Shown here piece after piece: positions 1-9,722 of a DNA stretch of 64,000 nt. The DNA is from an uncultured Butyricicoccus sp. (GTDB lineage: Bacteria > Bacillota > Clostridia > Oscillospirales > Butyricicoccaceae): NCBI RefSeq assembly GCF_944381005.1, contig NZ_CALWJM010000009.1:22006-86005 (forward strand), read 5' to 3'. Position 1 is the first letter of the stretch; each line of letters starts with the position of its first letter. Under the pieces are notes generated by a model that was not told the origin of the DNA, did not search any database, and was given only the letters and a program-made list of their open reading frames with translations. Position numbers and translations under genes: made by a program.

Positions 1-2
1 AT

Positions 3-1136
3 ACTGTAGTATTGGTGGATGGCGATGACTGCCCGATTGTGGTCAACACCAAGGGATTTGCGCTGCGCTCGCCTTCCGAACCCGACAACGAAAAGGTTTT
101 GCGTGGGCCGAGAGAAGGCTTTACCGAATCCTTTATGACCAATCTATCTATGCTGCGCCGCCGCGTCAATGACCCGCGCCTGACCTGCTCTTTTGCACGC
201 TATGCTGGCAAAACCAACACGGTTGTCTGTGTATGTTGGCTCAAAGGGGTGACGCCGCCCGCATTGGTCTATGAAATGCAGCGGCGGATTCAAAAAATCT
301 CGCTTGATGGCATTTTGGATGCAAACTATGTATCAGAATGTGTGCGCGATGCCCCCGGTTCTCCCTTCCCGACACTGGGAACCACCGAACGCCCCGATGT
401 GGCTGTGTCAAGGCTACTCGAAGGTCGGGTCATTGTGCTGACCGATGGCAGCCCGGTTGCCCTGTCCGCTCCCTGTATCTTGCAGGAATGTTTTCAGGCC
501 AACGATGACTATTATATTGCCGTGCGGCAAGCAGTCGTTTCACGCGCATTGCGTGTGGCAGGGTTTGCACTATCCATCATCATCCCAGCGCTTTATGTTG
601 CGCTGCTCAGTTTTCATCAGGAACTTTTACCCACCCGTCTGTTACTCGCCATCGCCGCCGCGCAGAAAGGCGTGCCACTTCCAGTATTTTGGGAAATTTT
701 GCTGTTACTGCTGGTATTTGAAACGCTCAAAGAAGCCGGAACGCGCACGCCCAGCGTTATGGGCAGTACCATGTCGATTGTAGGCGGTCTTGTGCTCGGA
801 CAAGCAGCCGTTTCGGCGCGTTTTCTGTCTGCGCCCGCAGTCATCATTGTGGCAATTGCCGCTGTCACCGGCTTGACCGTTCCCAAGCTGCAATCTGCCG
901 CACTTGTCCTGCGGTTTTCGCTGCTCGCCGCCAGCACGGTTGCCGGACTGTATGGACTCATTTTTGGGCTTGCCCTTATGATTGCCCATCTGTGTACCCT
1001 GCGCTCGTTTGATACCCCCTATCTGCTCAACCTGATTCCACGCGTACACCCCGAAACTGCGGACACTTGGCTGCGCTCTCCGTGGCGCGACATGCCGCGC
1101 CGCCGGTTCTTGGCACATTCGGAGGATGATGTATGA
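3..1136 (+). CDS. Spore germination protein, GerA family (5' end missing)
   Basis: Membrane subunit of a nutrient germinant receptor in the spore inner membrane. The reading frame is open to the window edge, so the start lies upstream; about 377 residues are visible against the usual 450-530. The motif RGPREGFTESF followed by N-x-LLRRR-like residues (NLSMLRRRV) is the hallmark of the GerA soluble domain. Around residue 175 onward several hydrophobic segments follow (ALSIIIPALYVALL, FWEILLLLLVFE, IIVAIAAVTGL, VAGLYGLIFGLALMI), with the conserved E-x-LKEAGTR-P region between them. The stop overlaps the start of the next gene by 4 bases, so this is a translationally coupled ger operon. The germinant cannot be deduced. 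Confidence 0.93.
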   Translation, partial: TVVLVDGDDCPIVVNTKGFALRSPSEPDNEKVLRGPREGFTESFMTNLSMLRRRVNDPRLTCSFARYAGKTNTVVCVCWLKGVTPPALVYEMQRRIQKISLDGILDANYVSECVRDAPGSPFPTLGTTERPDVAVSRLLEGRVIVLTDGSPVALSAPCILQECFQANDDYYIAVRQAVVSRALRVAGFALSIIIPALYVALLSFHQELLPTRLLLAIAAAQKGVPLPVFWEILLLLLVFETLKEAGTRTPSVMGSTMSIVGGLVLGQAAVSARFLSAPAVIIVAIAAVTGLTVPKLQSAALVLRFSLLAASTVAGLYGLIFGLALMIAHLCTLRSFDTPYLLNLIPRVHPETADTWLRSPWRDMPRRRFLAHSEDDV

Positions 1137-1786
1137 GATGGGGAAAAACTTTTATTTTGTTGCTCCCTCTGTGCCTTTTGACCGGTTGTGCCGGACGCGG
1201 TGCAGGAGATTTACTCCCAATTTTAAGCGCGGGTATCTCGTCATCCTCTGACGGTGCACTGACCCTGACCGCCGAAGCCGTGCGGCAAGATAGTCTGGAG
1301 GGCAACGCCGCATCGGTCTATCTGACAACTTCGGGCGATACGCCTGAACATTTATTTTCAGGTGCCGAGCAGCTTCTAGCCGGACAGCTTTATCTAAGCC
1401 ACGCCCGCACTTTTGTCATTGATGAATCTGTCGCACGCGAGGGCATTGAACCGTTGGTACAAGCGCTTTTAGCGCGCAGCGATGTCCGATTGACTTTGCG
1501 CATTGCGGTTGCGCGCGATGTAACTGCCGACCAAATTGTGCGCGCACAGGCGGTCGTCGAAGAAATCCCCGGTGCCGCACTCGGTTCCTTACTCGATGCG
1601 CACACCGAACACGGCAACTTGCCCGACCTGCCGCTATGCCGTGTGGCAGACCGCATTCTTTCGGGCGGTGACTTCTCGCTTCCCGCCCTCAGTCTCACAC
1701 AAGATGGACGGGTCATTCCGGCTGGAAAAGCCGATTTTCGATTGGGGCGCATGACCAGCTTTACAGGAGGTGGCGGCAATGCCTGA
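1133..1786 (+). CDS. Ger(x)C-like germination lipoprotein, short form
   Basis: Predicted lipoprotein subunit of the germinant receptor. The N-terminus has a signal peptide ending in the lipobox LTGC, so Cys19 would be lipidated. The rest resembles the N-terminal domain of Ger(x)C proteins (LSHARTFVIDESVAREGIEP corresponds to the conserved region on receptor assembly). At 217 aa it is much shorter than typical Ger(x)C proteins (about 350-400 aa) and ends where their C-terminal domain would begin. The start follows GGAGG at 1121 and overlaps the upstream stop; the 3' end overlaps the next start. It sits between the A and B type subunits, which supports the call. The short length may be native or a degenerate form. 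Confidence 0.75.
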   Translation: MRWGKTFILLLPLCLLTGCAGRGAGDLLPILSAGISSSSDGALTLTAEAVRQDSLEGNAASVYLTTSGDTPEHLFSGAEQLLAGQLYLSHARTFVIDESVAREGIEPLVQALLARSDVRLTLRIAVARDVTADQIVRAQAVVEEIPGAALGSLLDAHTEHGNLPDLPLCRVADRILSGGDFSLPALSLTQDGRVIPAGKADFRLGRMTSFTGGGGNA

Positions 1787-2633
1787 CCAAATTTTCCCGC
1801 GCGGACGTGGAACCTTGCTTTTTTTGGCACTGCTGGCACACACACTGTTCATTCCGGCGGCCTCGTGGCTGGGCGCACTGTGCGCCGGACTGTCCATCCC
1901 TGTGCTGTGCATAATCTTTTTGGCGATTTGCAAAAAAACAGGTACGACCAGCATTTGGGACAGCCTACACCGTGCCCCCAAGTGGCCGCGCCGTGTGCTT
2001 GCGCTGCTGCTGATGGTCAGCGCCGCTTGGTTTGCGTTTCGCACGGCACAGAACAGTGCATCTTTTCTCATAGAAACCGCTTTGGTCAAATGGCCGCTTT
2101 GGCTGGGCGTGATTGCCTTGCTTGTGTTGGGCTGGCTTATTGCCCATCAAGGTGCACCCGCCGTATTTTTATGGGCAATCCCTATGGCGTGGTTAGCCGG
2201 TTTCATTATCTTGCTATCTCTGGTCTTATCTATGCCAGACTGGCAAGTAAATAAATCCATGCTGACCGGCGCATTCTCTCTCGGTGATGTATTCCGCCAA
2301 TTTCTCGCGGTTTTGCCAGCCACGATTGCACTTTTACTGTTTTCCGGACATGACGACGCACTTTCGCAAGGCAAAGCGCTTGTTTTTGGTGGACTGTGTG
2401 CCGCCCTGCTGACCGGCTTAACGGTTTTTCGCGCCAGTGCGGTGCTTGGCGCAAACTGCGCCCGTGCCATCTCGTATCCATCTTACGCCGCTGCCGGTGT
2501 TTTTGAACTCGGAACCCTTGCACGCAGTGAAGTGATTTTCGGCATGGCATTTGCCGTGTGTATGACCGCACGCATTGCGTTATTTTGCGCGGTAGTGCGC
2601 ACCGGCTGGCAGCTTATGCGCGGCAAATCTTAA
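1779..2633 (+). CDS. Putative GerAB-like spore germination permease
   Basis: Integral membrane protein of 284 aa with about eight or nine hydrophobic segments (for example LFLALLAHTLFIPAASWLGAL, VLALLLMVSAAWFAF, WLGVIALLVLGWLIA, LLFSGHDDALSQGKALVFGGL). In gene position and topology it corresponds to the GerAB/GerKB subunit, an APC-superfamily transporter-like protein that binds germinant, but it is shorter than the usual 360 aa and the match is by context more than by motif. I chose ATG 1779 because AGGAGG at 1765-1770 lies 8 bases upstream; an in-frame GTG at 1770 overlaps that Shine-Dalgarno. It overlaps the upstream gene by 8 bases. Last gene before a shared terminator. Confidence 0.6.
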   Translation: MPDQIFPRGRGTLLFLALLAHTLFIPAASWLGALCAGLSIPVLCIIFLAICKKTGTTSIWDSLHRAPKWPRRVLALLLMVSAAWFAFRTAQNSASFLIETALVKWPLWLGVIALLVLGWLIAHQGAPAVFLWAIPMAWLAGFIILLSLVLSMPDWQVNKSMLTGAFSLGDVFRQFLAVLPATIALLLFSGHDDALSQGKALVFGGLCAALLTGLTVFRASAVLGANCARAISYPSYAAAGVFELGTLARSEVIFGMAFAVCMTARIALFCAVVRTGWQLMRGKS

Positions 2634-2646
2634 TTGATAAAAAACA

Positions 2647-2680
2647 AAAGTCCTGCCAAAACAATGGCAGGACTTTCGCT
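2647..2680. terminator. Bidirectional terminator between ger operon and dnaJ
   Basis: A 12-bp perfect stem (AAAGTCCTGCCA / TGGCAGGACTTT) with a 6-base loop. T-rich tracts follow on both strands, the stronger one on the minus strand, so it should end both the germination operon and the convergent hrcA-grpE-dnaK-dnaJ transcript. Confidence 0.85.
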
Positions 2681-2702
2681 TGTTTTATTCAAATATCTTT
2701 AT

Positions 2703-3857
2703 TTATTCGCCTTTGAATGCGTCCTTGACTTTATCCCAGAACGATTTGCGCTGCGCTTGATTTTCGTCGGTTGTGGACGATTCAAAATCACGCAGCAACC
2801 GTTTTTGATGCTCGGTCAAACGGGTGGGTACTTCGATTGTGACGCGCACATACTGGTCACCACGGCCGCGGCCGTTTACATTTTGAATGCCCTTTCCTTT
2901 CAAGCGGAATACTGTACCATTCTGCGTGCCTTCCGGAATGGTGTATTCCACTTTGCCGTCAATCGTGGGCACCTGAAGGGTATCGCCCAAAGCTGCCTGT
3001 GGGAAAGAAATCGGAATATCACAAATGACGTTATTGCCGTCACGGTTAAAGATAGGATGCGGACGAATGGCAATCGTGACAATTACATCTCCGTTCGGCC
3101 CGCCATTCGTACCCGCGTTGCCCTGACCGCGCAGTTGGATAGACTGTCCATCATCAATACCTGCGGGAATCTTGACTTTCAACGTGCGGCTTTTGCGCAC
3201 TTTACCCGTACCGCTGCACTTTTTACACGGTTTGCGGATAATCTTACCCGTACCGCGGCAGTTGGGGCAGGCGGCCTGTGTCTGGAACATACCGAGTGGG
3301 GTGCGCTGGGTCTGGGTCACCATACCCGAACCACGGCAGTTCGAGCAGGTTTCAACCGAAGAACCCTGTTCGGCACCCGTGCCGCCACAATCTTCACAGC
3401 TTTCGATGCGATTGATGGAAATTTCCTTTTCACAGCCGAAAGCCGCTTCTTCAAAGCTCAAAATAATGCGCTGTTGCAGCGTTTCGCCGCGCTGGGGCGC
3501 ATTGCGCCGCGAACGAGAGGAACCGCCAAAACCACCGCCAAAGAACGAACCGAAGATGTCACCCAAATCGCCCATATCAAAGCCGCCGAATCCACCGCCA
3601 AAGCCGCCTTGACCGGCGCCGTAATTGGGGTCAACACCGGCAAAGCCGAATTGGTCATAACGGGCGCGCTTATCCTTATCGGACAGCACTTCATACGCTT
3701 CGTTGAGTTCTTTGAACTTTTCAGCCGCTTCGGGGTTGTCCCGGTTGAGGTCGGGGTGGTATTTTTTGGCAAGTTTGCGGTGGGCTTTCTTGATATCCTC
3801 ATCGGATGCGCTCTTGGAAACGCCCAATACTTCGTAATAATCTCTTTTGTCAGCCAT
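2703..3857 (-). CDS. dnaJ: Chaperone DnaJ
   Basis: Hsp40 co-chaperone that delivers clients to DnaK and stimulates its ATPase. N-terminal J domain (about residues 5-70) contains the essential HPD tripeptide in YHPDLNRDN, followed by a Gly/Phe-rich linker (about 75-115). The zinc-binding domain then shows all four CxxCxGxG repeats: [34 protein letters not shown]-terminal substrate-binding region completes 384 aa, the usual length for type I DnaJ. Last gene of the hrcA-grpE-dnaK-dnaJ operon, separated from dnaK by a 95-base gap containing a strong hairpin. Confidence 0.98.
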   Translation of the reverse strand: MADKRDYYEVLGVSKSASDEDIKKAHRKLAKKYHPDLNRDNPEAAEKFKELNEAYEVLSDKDKRARYDQFGFAGVDPNYGAGQGGFGGGFGGFDMGDLGDIFGSFFGGGFGGSSRSRRNAPQRGETLQQRIILSFEEAAFGCEKEISINRIESCEDCGGTGAEQGSSVETCSNCRGSGMVTQTQRTPLGMFQTQAACPNCRGTGKIIRKPCKKCSGTGKVRKSRTLKVKIPAGIDDGQSIQLRGQGNAGTNGGPNGDVIVTIAIRPHPIFNRDGNNVICDIPISFPQAALGDTLQVPTIDGKVEYTIPEGTQNGTVFRLKGKGIQNVNGRGRGDQYVRVTIEVPTRLTEHQKRLLRDFESSTTDENQAQRKSFWDKVKDAFKGE

Positions 3858-3907
3858 GTATCATAACCTCGTATTGCTCTACAACAAACCTCAGATAGAC
3901 AGCGGAA

Positions 3908-3934
3908 AACGGAAAGGACGCAGTCCTTTCCGTT
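3908..3934 (-). terminator. Hairpin in the dnaK-dnaJ gap (possible partial terminator)
   Basis: Perfect 12-bp stem AACGGAAAGGAC / GTCCTTTCCGTT with a 3-base loop. On the minus strand it is followed only by a short T run (TTTTCC), so it probably attenuates rather than stops transcription, or it stabilises the upstream dnaK message. Either would lower DnaJ relative to DnaK. Confidence 0.6.
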
Positions 3935-3952
3935 CCGGTGTTCAACGGTATC

Positions 3953-5788
3953 TTACTTCTTGTCGTCGTCCTTGACCTCGGTGAAGTCAGCGTCTACAAA
4001 ATCGCCCTGTGCGCCGCCAGTCTGCTGACCGCCCATGTTGGGGTCACCCTGCGGAGCCTGCTGCGCATAAATCTTCTGCGCAATCTCACCGAACTTCTTG
4101 GACAGTCCATCGGATGCCATCTTAATCATCTCGATGTCAGTGCCCTTGAGTGCTTCCTTTACCTTGTCGATTTCAGCCTGTACTGCGCTCTTTTCGTCGG
4201 CAGACAGCTTATCACCCAAGTCACTCATTGCCTTTTCAGACTGGAATACCAGCTGTTCGGCGCTGTTGCGGGTGTCAACTTCTTCCTTGCGCTTCTTGTC
4301 CTCGGCTGCAAACTGCTCTGCTTCCTGCATCGCCTTGTTGATTTCTTCCTGAGACAGGTTGGAGGATGCCGTAATGGTGATTTTCTGTTCCTTGCCTGTG
4401 CCCAAATCCTTAGCCGATACGTTTACAATACCGTTTGCGTCGATATCGAAGGTAACTTCAATCTGCGGAACGCCACGCGGAGCCGGTGCAATGCCGTCGA
4501 GGGTAAAGCGGCCAAGCGTCTTGTTACCGGCTGCCATCTCGCGTTCACCTTGCAGAACGTGGATTTCAACCGAAGGCTGGTTGTCGGCTGCGGTCGAGAA
4601 TACCTGGCTCTTCTTGGTCGGAATGGTGGTGTTGCGCTCAATCAGACGGGTGCATACGCCGCCCAGTGTCTCAATACCCAGAGACAGCGGGGTAACATCG
4701 AGCAGCAGAACGTCCTTGACTTCGCCGCCCAGTACGCCGCCTTGAATGGCTGCACCGATAGCAACACATTCATCCGGGTTGATGCCCTTAAAGCCGTCCT
4801 TGCCGGTGATGTTCTTAACCGCTTCCTGAACAGCCGGAATACGGGACGAACCGCCAACCAACAGAACCTTTGCCAAATCACCTGCCTGCAAGCCAGCATC
4901 GCTCATTGCCTGACGAACCGGGCCCATGGTTGCTTCTACCAGGTCTGCGGTCAGCTCATTGAACTTTGCACGGGTCAGGGTCAATTCCAGATGCTTGGGG
5001 CCGGTTGCATCAGCGGTGATATACGGCTGGTTGATGGAAGTGGAAGTCATGCCGGACAGCTCAATCTTTGCCTTCTCAGCTGCTTCCTTCAGGCGCTGCA
5101 TTGCCATCTTGTCCTTGGACAGGTCAACGCCTTCCTTGTTCTTGAACTCCTGTACCATCCAGTCCATAATGCGCTGGTCGAAGTCATCGCCGCCCAGATG
5201 GTTATTACCAGCGGTTGCCAGAACTTCCAGAACGCCGTCGCCGATATCCAGAATGGATACATCGAACGTACCGCCGCCCAAGTCATAAACCATAATCTTC
5301 TGCTCGGTTTCCTTATCTACACCATAAGCGAGTGCCGCAGCGGTCGGCTCGTTGATGATACGCAGAACATCCAGACCAGCAATCTTACCAGCATCCTTGG
5401 TTGCCTGACGCTGAGAGTCGGTGAAGTAAGCCGGAACGGTGATAACTGCCTGTGTGACCGGAGAACCAATATAGGCTTCTGCGTCTGCCTTGAGCTTTTG
5501 CAGAATCATTGCAGAGATTTCCTGCGGAGAATACTGCTTGTCGTCAATGCCAACGCGGTAATCCGAACCCATGTGGCGCTTAATAGAAATAATCGTGCGG
5601 TCAGCGTTGGTAACAGCCTGACGCTTTGCAACCTGACCAACCATGCGTTCGCCAGTCTTGGAGAATGCAACAACCGACGGCGTAGTACGCGCGCCTTCCG
5701 CGTTTGCAATAACGGTCGGTTCGCCGCCCTCCATGACAGCGACACAGCTATTTGTGGTACCTAAGTCAATACCAATAATCTTGCCCAT
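3953..5788 (-). CDS. dnaK: Chaperone DnaK (Hsp70)
   Basis: ATP-driven cytosolic chaperone. The protein opens with the nucleotide-binding signature [17 protein letters not shown] and carries the second and third Hsp70 signatures ([14 protein letters not shown] and [14 protein letters not shown]). The substrate-binding domain begins near residue 370 after the [11 protein letters not shown] linker region. The 611-aa length and acidic tail ([10 protein letters not shown]) are typical of Firmicutes DnaK. It follows grpE by 50 bases in the HrcA-controlled operon. The start is preceded by AAGGAGT on the minus strand. Confidence 0.99.
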   Translation of the reverse strand: MGKIIGIDLGTTNSCVAVMEGGEPTVIANAEGARTTPSVVAFSKTGERMVGQVAKRQAVTNADRTIISIKRHMGSDYRVGIDDKQYSPQEISAMILQKLKADAEAYIGSPVTQAVITVPAYFTDSQRQATKDAGKIAGLDVLRIINEPTAAALAYGVDKETEQKIMVYDLGGGTFDVSILDIGDGVLEVLATAGNNHLGGDDFDQRIMDWMVQEFKNKEGVDLSKDKMAMQRLKEAAEKAKIELSGMTSTSINQPYITADATGPKHLELTLTRAKFNELTADLVEATMGPVRQAMSDAGLQAGDLAKVLLVGGSSRIPAVQEAVKNITGKDGFKGINPDECVAIGAAIQGGVLGGEVKDVLLLDVTPLSLGIETLGGVCTRLIERNTTIPTKKSQVFSTAADNQPSVEIHVLQGEREMAAGNKTLGRFTLDGIAPAPRGVPQIEVTFDIDANGIVNVSAKDLGTGKEQKITITASSNLSQEEINKAMQEAEQFAAEDKKRKEEVDTRNSAEQLVFQSEKAMSDLGDKLSADEKSAVQAEIDKVKEALKGTDIEMIKMASDGLSKKFGEIAQKIYAQQAPQGDPNMGGQQTGGAQGDFVDADFTEVKDDDKK

Positions 5789-5838
5789 AATTCAAGACTC
5801 CTTATCAATATAAAAACAGATGTTTTTTTGAACTAATT

Positions 5839-6387
5839 TTAGTTTGCAACTTTGACCATTGCGTGACGAATCACCTTGTCACCCAACTGGAAGCCCTTCT
5901 GGAACACTTCGGCAATCACATTTTCATCCATCGTTTCATCATCAATGTGCATGACGGCGTTGTGCAGATTGGGGTCAAACGTGGTGCCCGGCTCGGCTGC
6001 AATCTCGGTGACGCCCAGCGACTGGAAACTTTCCATCATTTGCTGATACGTCAATTCGATGCCCTGCTTGTAAGCCGTGTCTTCGGTGGGCTGCGCCAGT
6101 GCGCGGGACAGGTTATCCACCGTTGTCAACAGTGCTTTGACTGCATAAGCAACCGCTTCAGCGTGTACGCCCTCGCGCTCGGCACGGCTGCGCTTGCGGA
6201 AATTATCATACTCGGCTGCCATGCGAAGAAAACGGTCGTTCAGCTCATCGTACTTTTTTTGCAGCTCGGCTGCTTCCCCGTTGGATTCGGGTTGCGCATC
6301 GGCCTGCGGCTCGGTCTGCTCTGCGGTTTCCTCCGGTACGATTTGCTCTTCGTCCAGCTCCGGTGCGAGTTCTTTTTCTTTAGCCAT
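5839..6387 (-). CDS. grpE: Nucleotide exchange factor GrpE
   Basis: Releases ADP from DnaK. An acidic disordered N-terminus (about residues 1-35) leads into a long helical coiled coil (ELQKKYDELNDRFLRMAAEYDNFRKRS), the dimerisation stalk, then the beta domain that contacts DnaK (AEPGTTFDPNLHNAVMHIDD, ending with the typical VIRHAMVKVAN). 182 aa is a normal size. It lies 14 bases after hrcA in the same operon. Confidence 0.98.
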   Translation of the reverse strand: MAKEKELAPELDEEQIVPEETAEQTEPQADAQPESNGEAAELQKKYDELNDRFLRMAAEYDNFRKRSRAEREGVHAEAVAYAVKALLTTVDNLSRALAQPTEDTAYKQGIELTYQQMMESFQSLGVTEIAAEPGTTFDPNLHNAVMHIDDETMDENVIAEVFQKGFQLGDKVIRHAMVKVAN

Positions 6388-6401
6388 TCTAAAATACCTC
6401 G

Positions 6402-7448
6402 TTATTTATTTTCATCGTAAAAGGTTTCGGCAATAAGTTTATTCAGCCCTTTGGCAAAACCGGATAATCGTGCGGACAATGCCGCATAATCCATGCGAGT
6501 GGGGCCGACGATACCGATAATACCTTGACCAATTTCACCGATACCATACTTGGCGTAAATCATACTGGTGTCGGACAGCGGATTTTCTCCGTTTTCCGAG
6601 CCAATAAAAATCTGTACGCCGTCGATTTCTCTCTGTAAAGGAATCAGATGTTTTTTGTCGTCGCTCATATAGGCCAGCAAGGTCTGTGCTTTGCCTGTGT
6701 CGTGGTACTCCGGGAAACGCAACAATTTGTTTGCGCCTTCGAGAAATACCTGCTGGTTTCCAAGGTCTTCAATGAGTTCGGATACAAATTCAGCAACCGG
6801 CCCAAGCAATGCGGTCGTGCCCGCAGCGCGGCGCACCACGTCGAAACGCTCGGCTGTGATTTGTGCCATTGGAATCGCGGTCAATGTCTGATTGAGCACA
6901 TAGGTCAATAACTCCGCTTGCTCTTTGGTGACCGGTGCAGCCGTGTGAACCAACTTGTTTTTCACGACATTGGCATCGGTGACGATGACAATGACATAAG
7001 TGTTTGCATCGACTGCCACCAATTCAAACTGCCGAATGGACACGCGGGACAAATGCGGCGTGACCGCAACGGCGGCGTAATTGGTCAGCGACGAAATCAG
7101 CCGCCCCGCCTCTTGAATCAGGCGGTCAAGCTCTTTGGCTTTGAGTGCCATCAATGCGCTTTCATCGCTCGCACCGGCGGGCGATACTTCAGGGCGGCGC
7201 ATGAGGTGGTCGACGTAGAAGCGGTAGCCCTTGTGAGAAGGCACACGACCGGCGGAAGTGTGCGGCTTTTCAAGATAGCCCATCTCCTCCAGTTCGCTCA
7301 TCTCGTTGCGGATGGTTGCAGAGGAGAATTTCAGTTCGGGCAAGGCCGAAAGCGCCTTGGAACCGACTGGTTCGGCCGTGCGGATATATTCGGCAATGAT
7401 GGCTTTGAGAATTTGCTGTTTGCGTTCGGAAAGCTCCACTTTGCCCAT
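6402..7448 (-). CDS. hrcA: Heat-inducible transcription repressor HrcA
   Basis: Repressor of class I heat-shock genes that binds the CIRCE operator with help from GroEL. The N-terminal winged-helix region (LSERKQQILKAIIAEYIRTAEPVGSKAL, SSATIRNEMSELEEMGYLEKPHTSAGRVPS) is diagnostic. 348 aa matches the family. It is the first gene of the operon, directly downstream of a CIRCE element, so it represses its own transcription together with grpE, dnaK and dnaJ. Confidence 0.98.
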   Translation of the reverse strand: MGKVELSERKQQILKAIIAEYIRTAEPVGSKALSALPELKFSSATIRNEMSELEEMGYLEKPHTSAGRVPSHKGYRFYVDHLMRRPEVSPAGASDESALMALKAKELDRLIQEAGRLISSLTNYAAVAVTPHLSRVSIRQFELVAVDANTYVIVIVTDANVVKNKLVHTAAPVTKEQAELLTYVLNQTLTAIPMAQITAERFDVVRRAAGTTALLGPVAEFVSELIEDLGNQQVFLEGANKLLRFPEYHDTGKAQTLLAYMSDDKKHLIPLQREIDGVQIFIGSENGENPLSDTSMIYAKYGIGEIGQGIIGIVGPTRMDYAALSARLSGFAKGLNKLIAETFYDENK

Positions 7449-7472
7449 GCTCCTTTGTCTGAATTTTCAGCC

Positions 7473-7499
7473 TTAGCACTCAATATCCCTGAGTGCTAA
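7473..7499 (-). promoter_or_regulatory. CIRCE operator (HrcA-binding inverted repeat)
   Basis: Exact consensus TTAGCACTC-N9-GAGTGCTAA. It lies between the promoter -10 box and the hrcA start codon, the normal position, and predicts heat-shock derepression of the whole operon. Confidence 0.99.
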
Positions 7500-7503
7500 A
7501 CAT

Positions 7504-7532
7504 AATGTACCACCGGGAACGGTTCCTGTCAA
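7504..7532 (-). promoter_or_regulatory. Vegetative promoter of the hrcA-grpE-dnaK-dnaJ operon
   Basis: On the minus strand TTGACA (7527-7532), a 17-base spacer and TACATT (7504-7509). The -35 is perfect and the -10 matches 4 of 6. Transcription would start just at or before the CIRCE element. Confidence 0.85.
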
Positions 7533-7810
7533 GGGGCTTATGTGAATTATTTGTGAATCAATATGAGCAAATTGCAAACGAAGTGACGGGAAACCGATGG
7601 AAATGATGAAAATGGCAGAAACAGCAGGCAACAGTCGTTCATCTGCCAAAATCATATGAGAAAAGAACATACCTGCCCAACCATTAGCGGGCGGCAACAG
7701 ACTGTGCCAAATAACCGTTTGCACAGCGCAAACCGGTTGAACTGCCAAAAATATCGCGTGTGAAAAAGCAAAATTCGGCAATCCGGTCAGGCAGTATCTG
7801 ACAGAAATTG
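7533..7810. other. Intergenic region without a supported gene
   Basis: About 280 bases between the divergent hrcA and lepA promoters. A minus-strand open frame (7473-7781) runs through it, but it covers the hrcA promoter and CIRCE and has no convincing start signal or recognisable motif. I see no RNA gene here. Confidence 0.6.
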
Positions 7811-7839
7811 TTGTGACAGGGGCACTTTTCTGCTATAAT
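7811..7839 (+). promoter_or_regulatory. Promoter of lepA
   Basis: TTGTGA (7811-7816), 17-base spacer, perfect TATAAT (7834-7839), about 75 bases upstream of the lepA start codon. Confidence 0.75.
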
Positions 7840-7913
7840 AAATCGTATCTATAAGAGTTTTGCGGGGCGCGACATCAGCCGCGCCCGATGACTTTGCATG
7901 AAGGAGCATTTGT

Positions 7914-9722
7914 GTGAAGAACCAACAGAACATTCGTAACTTTTCTATTATTGCCCATATTGACCACGGAAAATCAACCTTAGCCGACCGCCTGCTGGAG
8001 CAGTGTAAAGCGGTCACGCAGCGCGAGATGGAAGAACAGCTGCTCGATAACATGGACTTGGAGCGCGAACGCGGCATCACCATCAAAGCGCGTGCCGTGC
8101 GCATGGATTATCAGGCCGATGACGGTCAGATTTATCACATGAACCTGATTGATACGCCGGGCCATGTGGACTTTAACTATGAAGTCTCCCGTTCACTGGC
8201 AGCGTGTGAAGGTGCGTTGCTGGTCGTAGACGCGGCACAGGGCATTGAGGCGCAGACACTGGGCAACACCTATCTGGCACTGGAGCACAATCTGGAAATC
8301 GTGCCGGTCATCAATAAAATTGACCTGCCCGCTGCCGACCCCGCCCGCGTCAAGCAGGAGATTGAAGACATCATCGGCATTCCCGCCGAGGACGCGCCCG
8401 AAATCTCTGCCAAAGTGGGTTTAAACATCCATGAAGTGCTCGAACGCATTGTACACGACATCCCCGCCCCCACTGGCGACCCCGAAGCACCGCTGCGCGC
8501 GCTGGTATTTGACAGCCAGTATGACCCCTATAAAGGCGTTATTGTCTATATGCGTCTGATGGATGGTCAGATGAAACCGGGCATGAAAGTGCGCATGATG
8601 GCGACCGGTGCCGAATTTCAGGTGATTGAGTGCGGCTATATGCACCCGCTCGGTCTGGCACCGTCTGATTCGCTGTCTGCCGGTGAAGTCGGTTATTTTA
8701 CCGCTTCTATTAAGAATGTGGCAGATACCCGTGTGGGTGATACCGTAACTGGTGTCGAGAATCCAACACCTGAAGCCCTGCCCGGCTACCGCAAGGCACA
8801 GCCGATGGTGTATTGTGGTATCTATACCGAGGACGGTTCCAAATATCCGGACTTGCGCGACGCGCTGGAAAAATTACAGCTCAACGATGCCGCGTTGTCG
8901 TTTGAGCCGGAATCCTCCATTGCACTGGGCTTCGGTTTCCGCTGTGGTTTCCTCGGTATGCTGCACATGGAAATCATTCAGGAGCGCTTGGAACGCGAGT
9001 TTGACCTGGATTTGGTCACCACGCTGCCGTCGGTTATCTATGAAATCGTTAAGACCGACGGTTCCACCGTTTGGATTGACAATCCCCACGATTACCCCGA
9101 CCCGGCACTGATTGCCGAAGCGCGGGAACCGTTCGTCAAGGCTTCTATCATCACGCCTCAGGAATTTGTCGGCAATATCATGCCCATGTGCCAAGACCGC
9201 CGAAGCGTTTTCAAAGACATGCAGTATTTGGACTCGACGCTGGTGGAACTGCACTATGAAATGCCCATCAACGAAATCATTTATGATTTCTTCGACGCAC
9301 TCAAAGCGCGCACCAAGGGCTATGCGTCGCTGGACTATGAACTGAGCGATTACCGTAAAAGCGATTTGGTCAAGGTCGATATGCTGTTAAACGGCGACCA
9401 AGTAGATGCGCTGTCCTTTATTGCGCACCGTGAAAAGGCATATGCCCGTGCGCGTCGCATCTGCGAAAAGCTCAAGGAAAATATCCCGCGTCAGTTGTTT
9501 GAAGTCCCCATTCAGGCAGCAATTGGCGGCAAGGTCATTGCACGCGAAACGGTCAAGGCGGTGCGCAAGGACGTTTTGGCCAAGTGCTACGGCGGCGATA
9601 TCACCCGAAAGAAAAAACTGCTTGAAAAGCAGAAGGAAGGCAAAAAGCGTATGCGCACACTGGGCACCGTACAAGTGCCGAGCGAAGCATTTTTGGCCGT
9701 ACTCAAACTCGATGAAGAATAA
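7914..9722 (+). CDS. lepA: Elongation factor 4 (LepA), ribosome-associated GTPase
   Basis: Translational GTPase involved in ribosome back-translocation or biogenesis. G motifs are all present: AHIDHGKST (P-loop), DTPGHVDF (G3), [10 protein letters not shown] (G4). The EF-G-like domains are followed by the LepA-specific C-terminal domain ([20 protein letters not shown] ending [21 protein letters not shown]). 602 aa is standard. The start is GTG at 7914, seven bases after AAGGAG; no upstream ATG is in frame. The 3' end overlaps hemW by 11 bases, so the two genes are coupled. Confidence 0.98.
   Translation: MKNQQNIRNFSIIAHIDHGKSTLADRLLEQCKAVTQREMEEQLLDNMDLERERGITIKARAVRMDYQADDGQIYHMNLIDTPGHVDFNYEVSRSLAACEGALLVVDAAQGIEAQTLGNTYLALEHNLEIVPVINKIDLPAADPARVKQEIEDIIGIPAEDAPEISAKVGLNIHEVLERIVHDIPAPTGDPEAPLRALVFDSQYDPYKGVIVYMRLMDGQMKPGMKVRMMATGAEFQVIECGYMHPLGLAPSDSLSAGEVGYFTASIKNVADTRVGDTVTGVENPTPEALPGYRKAQPMVYCGIYTEDGSKYPDLRDALEKLQLNDAALSFEPESSIALGFGFRCGFLGMLHMEIIQERLEREFDLDLVTTLPSVIYEIVKTDGSTVWIDNPHDYPDPALIAEAREPFVKASIITPQEFVGNIMPMCQDRRSVFKDMQYLDSTLVELHYEMPINEIIYDFFDALKARTKGYASLDYELSDYRKSDLVKVDMLLNGDQVDALSFIAHREKAYARARRICEKLKENIPRQLFEVPIQAAIGGKVIARETVKAVRKDVLAKCYGGDITRKKKLLEKQKEGKKRMRTLGTVQVPSEAFLAVLKLDEE

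Noticed and set aside
3938..5764. 608-aa plus-strand open frame opposite dnaK
   Set aside because: It is the mirror of a GC-biased dnaK gene; dnaK has clear motifs and an operon context, and the opposite frame has no start signal or domain.
7473..7781. 102-aa minus-strand frame upstream of hrcA
   Set aside because: It would run through the hrcA promoter and CIRCE operator and resembles no protein.
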